In this document: piece by piece, positions 28,142-36,900 of the stretch
How positions within the stretch are numbered: position 1 is the stretch's first letter
Layout: the number at the start of each line of letters is the position of its first letter
DNA from: Massilia aurea
GTDB taxonomy: Bacteria > Pseudomonadota > Gammaproteobacteria > Burkholderiales > Burkholderiaceae_D
Reading direction: 5' to 3'
Length of the DNA: 64,000 nucleotides
NCBI RefSeq assembly: GCF_024753205.1
Contig: NZ_JANUGZ010000001.1
Coordinates: 992,001 to 1,056,000 of the forward strand
Notes under the pieces: generated by a model
Told to the model about the DNA's origin: nothing
Seen by the model: the letters and a program-made list of their open reading frames with translations, nothing else
Database searches by the model: none
Program-made: the position numbers and the translations under genes

Positions 28142-30052
28142 ATGCTGCCCACCAACCTGTTCGAGTCTGTCTTCAACCGATCGCCCTTCGGGCATTACTT
28201 GCTGTCTCCCACGCCCGAAGCGACGATCCTGGCCGTGAACGACGCGTTCCTGAAGGCCTCGGCGCGTACGCGCACCGAACTCGTGGGCCTTAGCCTGTTC
28301 ACGGCATTCCCCAACAATCCGGCCGACCCGGCCGACTTCGGCGAGGCGCTGCTGCGCGACTCGCTGGCCCGGGTCCGCGCCAACAGGCATCCTGACACCC
28401 TGCCCGCCCTGCGCTATCCGATTCCGGTGGTGCTGCCCAATGGCGAAACAGGGTTCGAAGAACGCTTCTGGACCGCCACCAGCACGCCAATCTTCGGCGC
28501 CGATGGTGAACTGGTCTGCATTTCACACAGCAATATCGACGTCACCGACCAGGTCAATTCCGAAGCGGCCGTGCGCGAAAGCGAGAAACGTTTCCGCGCG
28601 CTGACCAATGCCACGGCCGACGTCATCTACCGCATGAGCGCTGACTGGTCCGAGATGCGCCGCCTCGAGGGACGCGGCTTCATGAAGGACACGGATGCGC
28701 CCACGGGCAACTGGCTCGACGACTACATTCCGCCGGACGACCATGCGTTCGTCCAGGCCGGAATCGCACGCGCGATGCAGGACAGCGCGGTCCTCGAACT
28801 GGAACACCGGGTATGGCGCAGCGACGGCAGTTGCGGCTGGACGCTGTCGCGCGCCGTGCCGATGTTCGACGCGGCCGGCCAGGTCTATGAATGGATCGGC
28901 GCCGCCAGCGACATCAGTGAGCGCAAGGCCTGGGAAGACAAGCTGCGCGAGGCCGACCGCCGCAAGGACGAATTTCTCGCGATGCTGTCGCACGAGCTGC
29001 GCAACCCGCTGGCGCCGATCGGCGCGGCGGCCGAACTGCTGCAGCGCACGAAGCTCGACGATGGCATGCTCAAGCGCACCAGCCAGATCATCGGACGCCA
29101 GGTGAAACACATGACGGCGCTGATCGACGACCTGCTCGACGTCTCACGCGTCACGCGCGGGCTGGTGGAGCTCGACCAGACCGTGCTGGACGTGGGCGCC
29201 GTGCTGCACGAAGCGGTGGAACAGGTCACGCCGCTGATCGATTCGCGCGGCCACGCGCTGGCGCTGAACCTGCCCCCGCCCGGCACGCAGGTGCTGGGCG
29301 ACCGCAAGCGGCTGGTGCAGGTGGTGGCCAACCTGCTGGGCAACGCCGCCAAGTACACGCCCGAGGGCGGCCGCCTGGCCGTGACTGCCTTCGCGCATGG
29401 CGACCGGCTGCACATCGATGTCCTCGACAACGGGATCGGCATGGCGCCCGAGCTGGCGGCGCGCGCGTTCGATCTGTTCACGCAGGCCGAGCGCAGTTCG
29501 GACCGCTCATCGGGCGGGCTGGGACTGGGTCTGGCGCTCGTGAAAAGCCTGATCGAGCTGCATGGCGGCGAGGTCGCCTGCGAAAGTGCTGGCGCGGGCC
29601 AGGGCAGCCGGTTCTCCGTCTGCCTGCCACTGCTGCATGCACCTGCCGCGGCTGCGCCAATGCCCGATGCACAGCCGGGCGCGGACGCGGCGCTGCTGCG
29701 CGTGCTGGTCGTGGACGACAATGTCGACGCGGCCGTCATGCTGGCGATGCTGCTGGAAGCGAGCGGCCACCAGGTGCAGGTCGAACACGATCCGCTCGAG
29801 GCGCTGGCCGCCACGCTGGCCAACCCGCCGCAGGTATGCCTGCTCGATATCGGCCTGCCCGGCATCGACGGCCTCGAACTGGCGCGCCGTCTGCGCGCCC
29901 GCCCCGGCACCGCCCACGCGCTGCTGATCGCCATCACTGGCTATGGCCAGGACAGCGACCGCGAGCAGATCCTGCAGGCCGGGTTCGACCATCACCTGGT
30001 CAAGCCGATCGATATCGCGCAGCTGTACACGCTGCTGGATGGCGCCGGCTAG
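28142..30052 (+). CDS. Hybrid sensor histidine kinase (PAS-PAS-HisKA-HATPase-REC)
   Basis: A 636-residue soluble sensor with two PAS domains (about 6-135 and 150-260) and a HisKA domain whose phospho-acceptor is His284 (MLSHELRNPLAPI). An HATPase domain follows (NLLGNAAKYTPEGG, DNGIGM, GGLGLGLAL), and a C-terminal receiver has DIGLPGIDG around the phospho-acceptor Asp. There are no membrane helices, so it senses an intracellular signal. It has no adjacent partner gene, and an unlinked phosphotransfer protein or regulator is expected. The architecture resembles the kinase at 46219-47856. Confidence 0.93.
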   Translation: MLPTNLFESVFNRSPFGHYLLSPTPEATILAVNDAFLKASARTRTELVGLSLFTAFPNNPADPADFGEALLRDSLARVRANRHPDTLPALRYPIPVVLPNGETGFEERFWTATSTPIFGADGELVCISHSNIDVTDQVNSEAAVRESEKRFRALTNATADVIYRMSADWSEMRRLEGRGFMKDTDAPTGNWLDDYIPPDDHAFVQAGIARAMQDSAVLELEHRVWRSDGSCGWTLSRAVPMFDAAGQVYEWIGAASDISERKAWEDKLREADRRKDEFLAMLSHELRNPLAPIGAAAELLQRTKLDDGMLKRTSQIIGRQVKHMTALIDDLLDVSRVTRGLVELDQTVLDVGAVLHEAVEQVTPLIDSRGHALALNLPPPGTQVLGDRKRLVQVVANLLGNAAKYTPEGGRLAVTAFAHGDRLHIDVLDNGIGMAPELAARAFDLFTQAERSSDRSSGGLGLGLALVKSLIELHGGEVACESAGAGQGSRFSVCLPLLHAPAAAAPMPDAQPGADAALLRVLVVDDNVDAAVMLAMLLEASGHQVQVEHDPLEALAATLANPPQVCLLDIGLPGIDGLELARRLRARPGTAHALLIAITGYGQDSDREQILQAGFDHHLVKPIDIAQLYTLLDGAG

Positions 30053-30112
30053 CGCACCCTGCCTTTGGCGACCGTCTGGTTCCGACCAGAAGCGGCGTAT
30101 GAGAGGATTGAT

Positions 30113-30376
30113 TTACGTTGCTTTGTCCAGCTTGACAACCGTCAGCCAAATGAGAACACCTGCACCGAGCCCCAAGATTGCAGGCGGGAACCAGTTCCAA
30201 GTAAGCCAGGTTAGAAAAACTATGAGTGGGACGATGAAAGCAAACGCTTTTCTGCTCACACCGATAGTGATTTTCTGCCTGCAGTTTGGGCAGGCGCCGT
30301 TTCTGACACGCTTTTGACGGTCAGATTCTTTAAAGAAGCCGAGTCTCGCTTGGCAGTTTGGACATCGAAGTTGCAT
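30113..30376 (-). CDS. Small membrane protein with a zinc ribbon
   Basis: An 87-residue protein. CPNC (5-8) and CPNC (29-32) form a likely zinc ribbon, and two hydrophobic helices follow (about 46-62 and 66-80). Small ribbon-plus-helices proteins of this type are common and uncharacterised. It stands alone in an accessory-looking segment, and the RBS is weak. Confidence 0.65.
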   Translation of the reverse strand: MQLRCPNCQARLGFFKESDRQKRVRNGACPNCRQKITIGVSRKAFAFIVPLIVFLTWLTWNWFPPAILGLGAGVLIWLTVVKLDKAT

Positions 30377-30475
30377 TGTTCAGGTGCCGCAATATGAGAA
30401 GATGAAATTCTATGCAAAGGTCCAACGTGATTGCATGAAAAGGCGATCTCGGCCAACATAGATAGTCGAGTTCAG

Positions 30476-30549
30476 CATAGCAGGTCGCCCGGGCTGGAAA
30501 ATCACAGACTGTTACGGAGGGCCGAATCCGACCCATTGCGGATTTTCAG
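30476..30549. repeat. Dispersed intergenic repeat, copy 1
   Basis: The stretch contains CCGGGCTGGAAAATCAC then GACTGT (30489-30512), closely matched at 36179-36200, followed by GGCCGAATCCGACCC and TGCGGA, matched at 32368-32389. It belongs to a family of composite repeats found only between genes in 30.4-37 kb of this window. Confidence 0.5.
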
Positions 30550-30559
30550 CACTGAACGT

Positions 30560-30868
30560 TCAGTGGCTAAGAAACATCGCGATTCCACCCAATATTGAAA
30601 TGACTGACACAGTCAAAAGGAACTTCGCAAATCGTCCCGCGACCAAAGTGTTTTGCCTCGGATCATAGCGAGCAAACGCAACAGTAATTAACACGCTGGC
30701 AAAGCTGATAATCATCGGTAAGGCCACAAAAGCCCGTGCCCCGCGATAGTGATGGCCAGGAGACCTTTTGCCAGGTATGTAGATGTCATCCACAAGTAGT
30801 CCGTGAAATCTATATATGACCAACGATAACGCTGCTAAAACAACCAAGCGTCGTGTCCAGCTTTTCAT
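30560..30868 (-). CDS. Hypothetical small membrane protein
   Basis: About 102 residues from the ATG at 30868 (MKSWTRRLV). There are three hydrophobic helices (about 8-25, 46-64, 81-99) and a polar loop with DDIYIPGKRSPGHHYRG. I do not recognise a family. A longer frame back to 30991 exists, but its extra residues are hydrophilic and the shorter start begins with a normal membrane N-terminus. The RBS is poor, so expression is uncertain. Confidence 0.55.
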   Translation of the reverse strand: MKSWTRRLVVLAALSLVIYRFHGLLVDDIYIPGKRSPGHHYRGARAFVALPMIISFASVLITVAFARYDPRQNTLVAGRFAKFLLTVSVISILGGIAMFLSH

Positions 30869-31398
30869 GAGAGGACGTAGTTCATGGACTGGCTGATTTA
30901 ACGGAAGAAGGTAGTTCCGATGGCCAGGCGTATAAGGTTGAGGCCGCATTGGCTTGCTAACCAAATCCGCTTCGCGATGCCGGTTTGTCATGTTTTTCTA
31001 GGCTTTCGCGTGACGATAACTGTTTTTGCACACACAAATTCAGGTTGGGTCAGAGGTCCGCCCCTGGCCGTACAATGCCAATCATCGAAGATCCGGTTCT
31101 GGCCGATAGCGGAAGTTCCATCATCCGCAGTCTACCGGACAGAATTGCTCATTTTAATGTGCGGCCTAGGTGGCTGACTGTCCTGGCTCTGGCTAGTAGC
31201 CGCCAACCGGTCCAAGCACATCATTTCCCAGCCACCCGTTAGCTCCCGTCGCCCCTAGGCAGCCTATCAAGCGGGAAATTATCGGCTCAAGAAAAACCGC
31301 CTCGGGATTCTAACGCCGTGTCACCCACCATCGCGCAGGGAAATCTTGGAATAATTTCTGCGCCTTGATCGCTTCACATCGCATTACTAGTGCAACGT
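30869..31398. other. Gene-poor stretch with one repeat copy
   Basis: About 530 bases with no frame I can support as a gene. Besides the GGCCGA repeat at 31090-31119 I see no transposon end, tRNA or terminator. Confidence 0.4.
31090..31119. repeat. Dispersed intergenic repeat, copy 2
   Basis: GGTTCTGGCCGATAGCGGAA with GTTCC following is a variant of the core CTGCTNNTGGCCGAAAGC seen at 33681 and 36901. It contains an imperfect palindrome around GGCC. Confidence 0.45.
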
Positions 31399-32202
31399 CT
31401 AGTCATATTCAGGCCCCGATTTCAGATGCTCCATGGCGATATTTATCGAATGGCCGCTGAAGCCCCGGTAAGCCAGGAAGCGATAAACCTTCTGCCGCAG
31501 TTCTTGTGTCATCCCCGTCTGTGCAATGTCCTTGCGAAACTTCTCGACCACAACGACAACGCGCTCATCTTCCGGCTCCATTTGCTCGATGGTTGCCTTC
31601 GTAAGTTGCTCGTCGACACCCTTCTGTCGGAGAGTCAGGGCGACTCGCGCGTCGCCGACCCGTGGTTCGATCTGCCGGGTTTTCATCTCCGCATACCGTT
31701 CATCTGACTGGTAATTCAACCCCTGCAGGAGGATCAGTGCGTCATCTGCCTCCTGTTCGCTGTAGCCTCGCAGGACCAGCTTGCGCCGCAGTACGGCTGC
31801 CGAATACTCCCGTTTGGATAGGAGCCATCCGGCATACTGGTGCGCCGGTTGCTTCGGTTTTTGCTGTGGTTGAGCCGGGTCGCGCGCCTTGTACTTTGGC
31901 TTTTTGCCGGACGTCCTTGCATATTCTCCAGGAGCAGGCTTTTTCGTCCCGAAACTGGTCTTGGGAACCTTCTTCTTGTAATCGGAGCTGCGCGTGATTT
32001 TGGGCACACCATCCTGCGCCGGCGCCTCCTCCGTCTCAAAAGTACGTTGCGGAAGCTTGCTGGGCCGGTCGGTCTGGTCATCCTTGCTCTTCGGTCTCGC
32101 TCCGAAGCTTGATCGCTTCGGCTTTTCGCCACTCCCATACCTGTTAAGGTCCTCATCGGTGACCTCTACAGGTTTTCCGGTCTTCGAGTTGATCAGGTAC
32201 AT
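31399..32202 (-). CDS. recX: RecX family protein with a long basic N-terminal extension
   Basis: A 267-residue protein. The C-terminal 150 residues are RecX-like three-helix repeats (AGWLLSKREYSAAVLRRKLVLRGYSEQEADDALILL, YRFLAYRGFSGHSI). RecX inhibits RecA filament extension. The first 120 residues are an extra Lys/Pro/Ser-rich, disordered-looking extension (KPKRSSFGARPKSKDDQ, KKVPKTSFGTKKPAPGEY) that could bind DNA or RNA. recA is not adjacent in this window, unlike the common recA-recX pairing, so this may be a second or displaced recX. Confidence 0.8.
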   Translation of the reverse strand: MYLINSKTGKPVEVTDEDLNRYGSGEKPKRSSFGARPKSKDDQTDRPSKLPQRTFETEEAPAQDGVPKITRSSDYKKKVPKTSFGTKKPAPGEYARTSGKKPKYKARDPAQPQQKPKQPAHQYAGWLLSKREYSAAVLRRKLVLRGYSEQEADDALILLQGLNYQSDERYAEMKTRQIEPRVGDARVALTLRQKGVDEQLTKATIEQMEPEDERVVVVVEKFRKDIAQTGMTQELRQKVYRFLAYRGFSGHSINIAMEHLKSGPEYD

Positions 32203-32300
32203 GGATAGGTCAGGCTCGCGGCATGATTGACGATGTCGGCGTCAGGCGAATCGCCTCGCCGAACCATTGTATTCCCTGCACGGGTGCACTGGCGGCTTGT

Positions 32301-32418
32301 GGCCGAACCCGGCCGTAGGGTGAAGCATATCAGGCTGCCAAACAAAAAGTAGAGGCCGGTGCGACAGGCCGCATCCGACCCGAAGCGGACGTCAGATCCA
32401 GATAGCAGGTAACTACCA
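32301..32418. repeat. Dispersed intergenic repeat, copy 3 (composite)
   Basis: GGCCGAACCCGGCCGTAGGG (32301-32320) matches the copy at 36141, and GGCCGCATCCGACCC with GAAGCGGACGTC (32368-32391) matches copy 1. AGCAGGTAACTACC closes the element. The spacer between S41 peptidase and recX-like genes holds nothing else. Confidence 0.5.
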
Positions 32419-32433
32419 ACGTGCATATTCAGA

Positions 32434-33537
32434 TCAGCCACACGTGATGCGTCCAGTAGTGCGTTCTCTAAGCTGCCCAATGCGCTCATTCAGGCGACCT
32501 AGCTCGTCAGGATTGTTCTCCGACGCCGCAATATTGGCCAAGATAGCTAGCTGCGCAGTTCTCAAAGCATCGCTTGCACAGACGCTGATATCGGGCGTCA
32601 CGCCAACGCCTTCCCAATTTGTTTTCGTTACCGGGCTGATTGTGCGGCCTAGTGGTACAAAGAGTGAAAAGTTTGGCAGCAGCCGCTTGTTATCACCCTG
32701 ATTAGCGCCGCCTCCGGTGGTCTCACCGACGACAGTCGCACGCTTGAGGTTCTTGAGTGCGTAGGTGAAGTCCTCTGCTGCTGAGAAAGTGTCCTTGCTA
32801 GTCAGGATATAGACCGGCTTCGTCCCGCCATAGCGCAGGCCGGGGACGACATCGGCAGTCCACCGCTGTTCGGTGCGGTTGCCCTCGCGGTAGTAGAAGT
32901 CGTTTAGCTGGGTGCGCTTGTCAAACATATAGCTGGCCAACAGGAGCCCTGCAGCTGCATCGCCTCCACCGTTATTGCGCAGGTCGATAACAAGCGCGTC
33001 CGTATGGGCGACAAGCGTCATTGCGGCGGCCAGCGTCTCGGCCATCTCCTTTGCGCGCGCGAAGCGCGCAAGATCCAAATACCCGATATTGAAGGGTAAC
33101 CGTTCGATTTTATCTATGCCAAAATTGTTCGACCTCATCATCGCGAGGTAGCTGGCGGCTTCCTCGGGCGATCGCTCGTCATAAGACTTCCTGCCGGCTA
33201 TCACCGCCTCGCTGTACATCACGCGCAGGTGCCGGTCTTTAGTGGCAGCCTGCAATTCATCGGACAGCACTTCGGACAGTTGCTGTGCGCTAGCAATAGC
33301 GTCATAGAATCCGCGCTTTTGCTGATGGCGTAACGATGTTTCGACCTTTTTCGCCATGTCGGGAAAGACGTAGCTGTTGTTGACTTCCTTAATCACGGCG
33401 TCTATCAACTGCTGACGGCTCGCGGCGTTCATCTGCATGTCACGCTGGTTAGAAACCCCAGCCGATTGCGCGAAAGCAGGCGAACAAGCGATGGCTGCGA
33501 CAATAGCGGCGGTACCAATAGAACGCAATATTTTCAT
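32434..33537 (-). CDS. Exported S41 family peptidase
   Basis: A 367-residue periplasmic or secreted serine protease of the tail-specific (S41) family. A signal peptide (cleavage after AFA, residue 23) is followed by an N-terminal helical domain and the catalytic core. IGYLDLARF and ALVIDLRNNGGGDAAAG are typical, with the nucleophile Ser252 in TFSAAEDF and the strand VVGETTGGG. No PDZ domain is evident between the helical part and the core, so it is closer to the IRBP-like branch than to CtpA. It is a stand-alone gene; the substrate is unknown. Confidence 0.88.
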   Translation of the reverse strand: MKILRSIGTAAIVAAIACSPAFAQSAGVSNQRDMQMNAASRQQLIDAVIKEVNNSYVFPDMAKKVETSLRHQQKRGFYDAIASAQQLSEVLSDELQAATKDRHLRVMYSEAVIAGRKSYDERSPEEAASYLAMMRSNNFGIDKIERLPFNIGYLDLARFARAKEMAETLAAAMTLVAHTDALVIDLRNNGGGDAAAGLLLASYMFDKRTQLNDFYYREGNRTEQRWTADVVPGLRYGGTKPVYILTSKDTFSAAEDFTYALKNLKRATVVGETTGGGANQGDNKRLLPNFSLFVPLGRTISPVTKTNWEGVGVTPDISVCASDALRTAQLAILANIAASENNPDELGRLNERIGQLRERTTGRITCG

Positions 33538-33680
33538 TTCTTCCCTTAAAACCTCGATCGGTTTATGTTGTCTGAACAGAAAGGTCGTGTCACTTCTTCA
33601 ATATCTGGGAAGATTGCAGGTTTTCAATAGTGACCTACTTACTGTAGAGGCAACGCACCCGATGCGCCGGGCCGTCACGA

Positions 33681-33710
33681 TGTCTGCTATTGGCCGAAAG
33701 CGCAAGTTCG
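33681..33710. repeat. Dispersed intergenic repeat, copy 4
   Basis: CTGCTATTGGCCGAAAGC followed by GCAAGTTC matches the copy at 36901-36930 in 23 of 26 positions. GCTATTGGCCGAAAGC is an imperfect palindrome. Confidence 0.55.
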
Positions 33711-33865
33711 TGGTTGCCAGTGTGACTAAGCAAGAAGCGGCGAACTTCGCTACTTCACGCTCTGCCGTTGCAGTAATTTCAAAAAACGTCGCATCTATTT
33801 CTGAAAGTTCCCCAAAGCCAAGCTCAGCAGAGGTAAGCCGGTCATATTTAGAATTTGCATAAATA

Positions 33866-33903
33866 AAAACCCCCCGTAGCGCGTCAACGCTGCGGGGGGT
33901 TTT
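33866..33903 (-). terminator. Rho-independent terminator after the beta-propeller lipoprotein gene
   Basis: A sixteen-base stem (AAAACCCCCCGTAGCG / CGCTGCGGGGGGTTTT, one wobble position) with a six-base loop. On the minus strand it begins 17 bases after the stop at 33920 and ends in a T-rich run, so it should end that transcript efficiently. Confidence 0.9.
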
Positions 33904-33919
33904 GTCTGCGTGCCGCTGG

Positions 33920-35617
33920 TTATTTCAGGTTGACCGCGACCAGCCCATCGGTACTTTGAATGTACAGGATGCCGTTCTGGCTGATAGCCAGGTAGCCGGG
34001 CGCCGGGTAGCTCCAGACGACTTTATGGCTTTTCAGGTCGATCGCATAGGTGTTCAGGTTGGTGCTGGTGATCAGCAGGTTTTTTGTCACGACAGGCGAC
34101 GCAAAAAACGATGTCTCGCCGCTCAGCGGTGGAATCCACGACCACAGCAGTGCACCAGTGGCCTCGGCGCGCGCTTCGATGCGGTACGGATTGGCGTTGG
34201 GCGCATACAGCACGCCGTCAGCATAGGCCGGCGTGACCCGGTACACGCCAGGCACGCGCCAGTCCACGAAACCCTTGAGCGTATCGAAACGGGTCAGTGC
34301 ATTGCCGATATTGCCGCCGTTAAGGTAGCCGTTGGCATAGGCAGCCGCATACACCCCGCCATTGGCGCCGATGACGGCGGAACCGCCGACCTGATAGACG
34401 TAGTTGGAAAAACCGGTGTCCTTGATCGAGGACAGCACGGTGCCCGTTTTCGGTTCGAACAATGTCAGTGCATCGCCGGTATAGGCATAGATGGCACGTG
34501 CATCACCCGCTGGCGACCACCCCGAAGTTTGGGACAAGCTGCTGAAGAACAATTGCTCGCCGGTCGTGGCGAAGCCGTAGATGCCGCCATACGACCCGCC
34601 GTTGGTATAAACCGCGCCGTTCTGCACGATTGGCGACAGGTAGTTGTCCCACTGCGAGGTCATCGCCGACTTCATGCGCAAGCTGCCGTCGGCGGCATTG
34701 AACGCCAACATGTAGGTCGATTGTTGCTGGCCGGCTGCCATGTAGACCACGCCACCATCGACCGCTGGCGGATTGACCGAGGCGTACGTCAAGCCAGTGG
34801 TATCGTAACTCCAGAGCGGCGCGCCATCGCTTTCCTGGTAGGCCGTGAGTTTTTTATCCCCGCTGGCAAAGAAGCGTCCATTTGACGTTACCAGTGGGGA
34901 GATGGTTGCGCTGAAGTTGCTTCCGCTGTTATTGACTGCGCCGCGCTTCCAGCGCAGCACCATCTTGTCGGCGTTGACTTCGATTGGCACATAGCCAGTG
35001 TGGGCATTGTTCCCCTGGAACGTCGCCCAGTCGGCCACGCCGCTCAATGCGGACAAGGCCGTGAGCTTGTCGCCAGGCCAGGCGCTGAGGTTCGACTGTA
35101 CGGTCACATCGTAAGGGACGGTGATCGATGGGACAGCCTGCGCAACGGTACAAGGCGCGTCGCTGCACAGTTTGATGGTCACATTGCCGGTGTAACGGCT
35201 GGCCGGTTGGGATGCGAGGGTCGTGAGCGTAAAGGTGTAGCTGCCGGCGCCGTTGGCTGTCACCGTGACGGCCGGCTGCACCAGGCCGGCGCTGTCGCTG
35301 GCGCTCGCAAACAGCGTGCCGGCTGGCGTAAAGTTCGCAGCTTGCGCCGTCACGTCGATCTGAATGCCGGTGTCCTTGGCAATTACCCGGGCAATGGTGC
35401 CTGACTGCACGGTCATTGTGGCGACAGGAACGGGGACAGGAATGGGTTCCGGTACAGGCGCCGGTACAGGGGTCGGTACGGGCGTCGGAACCGGGGATGG
35501 CACAGCGACAGGCGCCGGCTGCGTCGTACTGGCGCCACTGTCATCACTGCCACCGCCCCCGCATCCAGCCATCGCCATGGCAACGAGCAGCAGGCTCGCC
35601 AAATTATTTCTCTTCAT
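33920..35617 (-). CDS. Lipoprotein with Pro/Val linker and PQQ-like beta-propeller repeats
   Basis: A 565-residue protein. The lipobox MAMAGC near residue 18 is followed by GGGG and a linker of PVPTPVP repeats (about 34-65), then an Ig-like or cadherin-like domain (about 70-180). The rest is a propeller made of PQQ-enzyme-like blades (WATFQGNNAHTGYVP, PLWSYDTTGLTYASVNPPAVDGGVVYMAAG). It lacks the catalytic residues of PQQ dehydrogenases as far as I can see, so it is probably a binding or scaffold protein on the outer membrane or in the periplasm. The start MKRNNLASLLL is chosen because it gives a normal lipoprotein signal. Confidence 0.85.
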   Translation of the reverse strand: MKRNNLASLLLVAMAMAGCGGGGSDDSGASTTQPAPVAVPSPVPTPVPTPVPAPVPEPIPVPVPVATMTVQSGTIARVIAKDTGIQIDVTAQAANFTPAGTLFASASDSAGLVQPAVTVTANGAGSYTFTLTTLASQPASRYTGNVTIKLCSDAPCTVAQAVPSITVPYDVTVQSNLSAWPGDKLTALSALSGVADWATFQGNNAHTGYVPIEVNADKMVLRWKRGAVNNSGSNFSATISPLVTSNGRFFASGDKKLTAYQESDGAPLWSYDTTGLTYASVNPPAVDGGVVYMAAGQQQSTYMLAFNAADGSLRMKSAMTSQWDNYLSPIVQNGAVYTNGGSYGGIYGFATTGEQLFFSSLSQTSGWSPAGDARAIYAYTGDALTLFEPKTGTVLSSIKDTGFSNYVYQVGGSAVIGANGGVYAAAYANGYLNGGNIGNALTRFDTLKGFVDWRVPGVYRVTPAYADGVLYAPNANPYRIEARAEATGALLWSWIPPLSGETSFFASPVVTKNLLITSTNLNTYAIDLKSHKVVWSYPAPGYLAISQNGILYIQSTDGLVAVNLK

Positions 35618-35735
35618 CCCGTGCTCCACCGTTGTTAAAAAGAAAATTATACGGAGGAGGCGATCATGACTACAAGTAATAATGCCGTTCGGTATGTACG
35701 TTGTGGTTTTTTCAGCGCGTTGTGTAACTTTCTGG

Positions 35736-35859
35736 AATAGATGCGACGAAAGGTACTGCGGCAAAGGACCGCGTCCAACAGATTTTGCCAGTAGCTGCGA
35801 CGAATTTTCGCTGAATAGCTGCGACTGACCTGCAGGGATATCGAAATAGCTGCGACAGA
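35736..35859. repeat. Four direct copies of an AATAGCTGCGAC site (transposon-end-like)
   Basis: Same-orientation copies start at 35736 (AATAGATGCGACGAA), 35790 (AGTAGCTGCGACGAA), 35814 (AATAGCTGCGACTGA) and 35845 (AATAGCTGCGACAGA). The spacings are 54, 24 and 31 bases. The last copy ends in ACA (35855-35857); read from the other strand this is 5'-TGTCGCAGC. Multiple same-orientation transposase sites ending in TGT/ACA are typical of Tn7/Mu-type transposon ends. No matching second end or transposase was seen next to it, so it could be a solitary end. Confidence 0.5.
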
Positions 35860-35867
35860 CTTCGTCC

Positions 35868-36110
35868 CTAACCTGACTGATCGGTACTCGTCAACTGTTC
35901 CAAGAGGTACGCACAGGCCTCGCCTTCAGTTGAGAACGATGCCAGCAACGAAGGCGTCCCTCGTTCGATATACATCACCTGAAATACTCCGTTGCCTTCT
36001 TCGAGCGAAAACGAGTCGTCGGAAAATCCGTGCCCATATGGACCGAATCGATAGTAGCGCGACGAAACACCATGATTGTTTAAGGCTTGCGCAAGCTCCG
36101 CTTTGTCCAT
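35868..36110 (-). CDS. Small hypothetical protein
   Basis: An 80-residue acidic soluble protein (MDKAELAQALNNHGVSSRYY ... EGEACAYLLEQL). Its layout, a helix, then beta-strands with VMYIERG, then a helix, resembles small immunity-type proteins seen near contact-dependent toxins, but no toxin gene is adjacent and I cannot name the family. AAGGAA precedes the ATG. Confidence 0.7.
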   Translation of the reverse strand: MDKAELAQALNNHGVSSRYYRFGPYGHGFSDDSFSLEEGNGVFQVMYIERGTPSLLASFSTEGEACAYLLEQLTSTDQSG

Positions 36111-36130
36111 GATTCCTTGTTCGTGCGTTA

Positions 36131-36202
36131 GTCCGCTCCTGGCCGAACTCGGCCGTTGGCTTCAGCTTGGTAACTTACCGGGCTGAAAATTCACCGACTG
36201 TC
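36131..36202. repeat. Dispersed intergenic repeat, copy 5 (composite)
   Basis: GTCCGCTCCTGGCCGAACTC then GGCCGTTGGC, followed by CCGGGCTGAAAATTCACC and GACTGTC, combines modules also seen in copies 1 and 3. It fills most of the spacer between two small genes. Confidence 0.5.
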
Positions 36203-36278
36203 TTGAGAAGCAGATGTCGCCCCCCGGAGCTGGCTTACGGTCAGATAAGTGGTCGATATGAACGTTGCCGTTTTAAGC

Positions 36279-36803
36279 TCATTTGCACCATTGCTGCTCG
36301 CACGGAATGCCATCTCCGTCACCGTCCATATCAGGAACATTGCATTGTTCTTGGTGAAATAGCGCTTCGGCACAAGATGCCATCTTTGAACACGAGTTCT
36401 TCTCCGGCGTGCACTGAAACTGTGGTTGCGACGTAAGCGCATCCCTGGCAGAAACGATCTTGTATGCGCTCGCAGAGATCGTGCTATCCGGGTTAGAGAG
36501 GCGAACATGGCCCACATATCCAAGCACAAGCAGAAGCGCCAAGCCAACTATTGCAGATAAAAATCCTCCTGCAGAACTTTTCCTCGATGTTTTAGTGCCG
36601 ACGAGCTCAGCAGTTGTGGCCCGGGGACGACCTTTCTCATCTTGTTGAATTTCATAAGTTATCAAGCTCCCCAAAAGAGGTCGATCTACCTTTTTGCGAA
36701 ATGCAGATACGTGCAGGAACGTGCGCGCGCTTGCCCCGTTTTGGACGACGAATCCAAATCCGCGCTCATCATTCCACTCGATGATTCTTCCTTGAAGTCG
36801 CAT
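36279..36803 (-). CDS. Cold-shock domain, membrane helix and excalibur domain protein
   Basis: A 174-residue protein. Residues 1-68 are a cold-shock-like OB fold (GRIIEWNDERGFGFVVQNG... FLHVSAF) that binds nucleic acid in relatives. A single membrane helix follows (about 82-100). The last 45 residues are an excalibur motif with paired cysteines and the calcium-loop signature DMDGDGDGIPCEQQWC. With the helix between them, the OB fold and the calcium-binding domain should be on opposite sides of the inner membrane. Such fusions occur in proteobacteria and have no known role. Confidence 0.8.
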   Translation of the reverse strand: MRLQGRIIEWNDERGFGFVVQNGASARTFLHVSAFRKKVDRPLLGSLITYEIQQDEKGRPRATTAELVGTKTSRKSSAGGFLSAIVGLALLLVLGYVGHVRLSNPDSTISASAYKIVSARDALTSQPQFQCTPEKNSCSKMASCAEALFHQEQCNVPDMDGDGDGIPCEQQWCK

Positions 36804-36900
36804 GTTTTATGAGCCAATTGAATAAATAGGTCAATCCCGATATCGGTGCTCTCACTAACGGTCTGGGTCGATCTTGTGCCATACCCCAGCAGATCCAAAC

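Larger units (their letters stand above)
33538..33919. other. Intergenic region between the S41 peptidase and the beta-propeller lipoprotein
   Basis: These 382 bases should hold the S41 promoter on the minus strand, a repeat copy at 33681-33710 and the terminator at 33866-33903. No gene is supported. Confidence 0.5.

Noticed and set aside
30869..31242. Short plus-strand frames such as 30920-31177
   Set aside because: No RBS, no homology I can recognise, and overlap with a repeat copy make coding unlikely.
35736..35859. A CRISPR array
   Set aside because: The repeated unit is only about 12-15 bases with variable 24-54 base periods, and no cas genes lie nearby.
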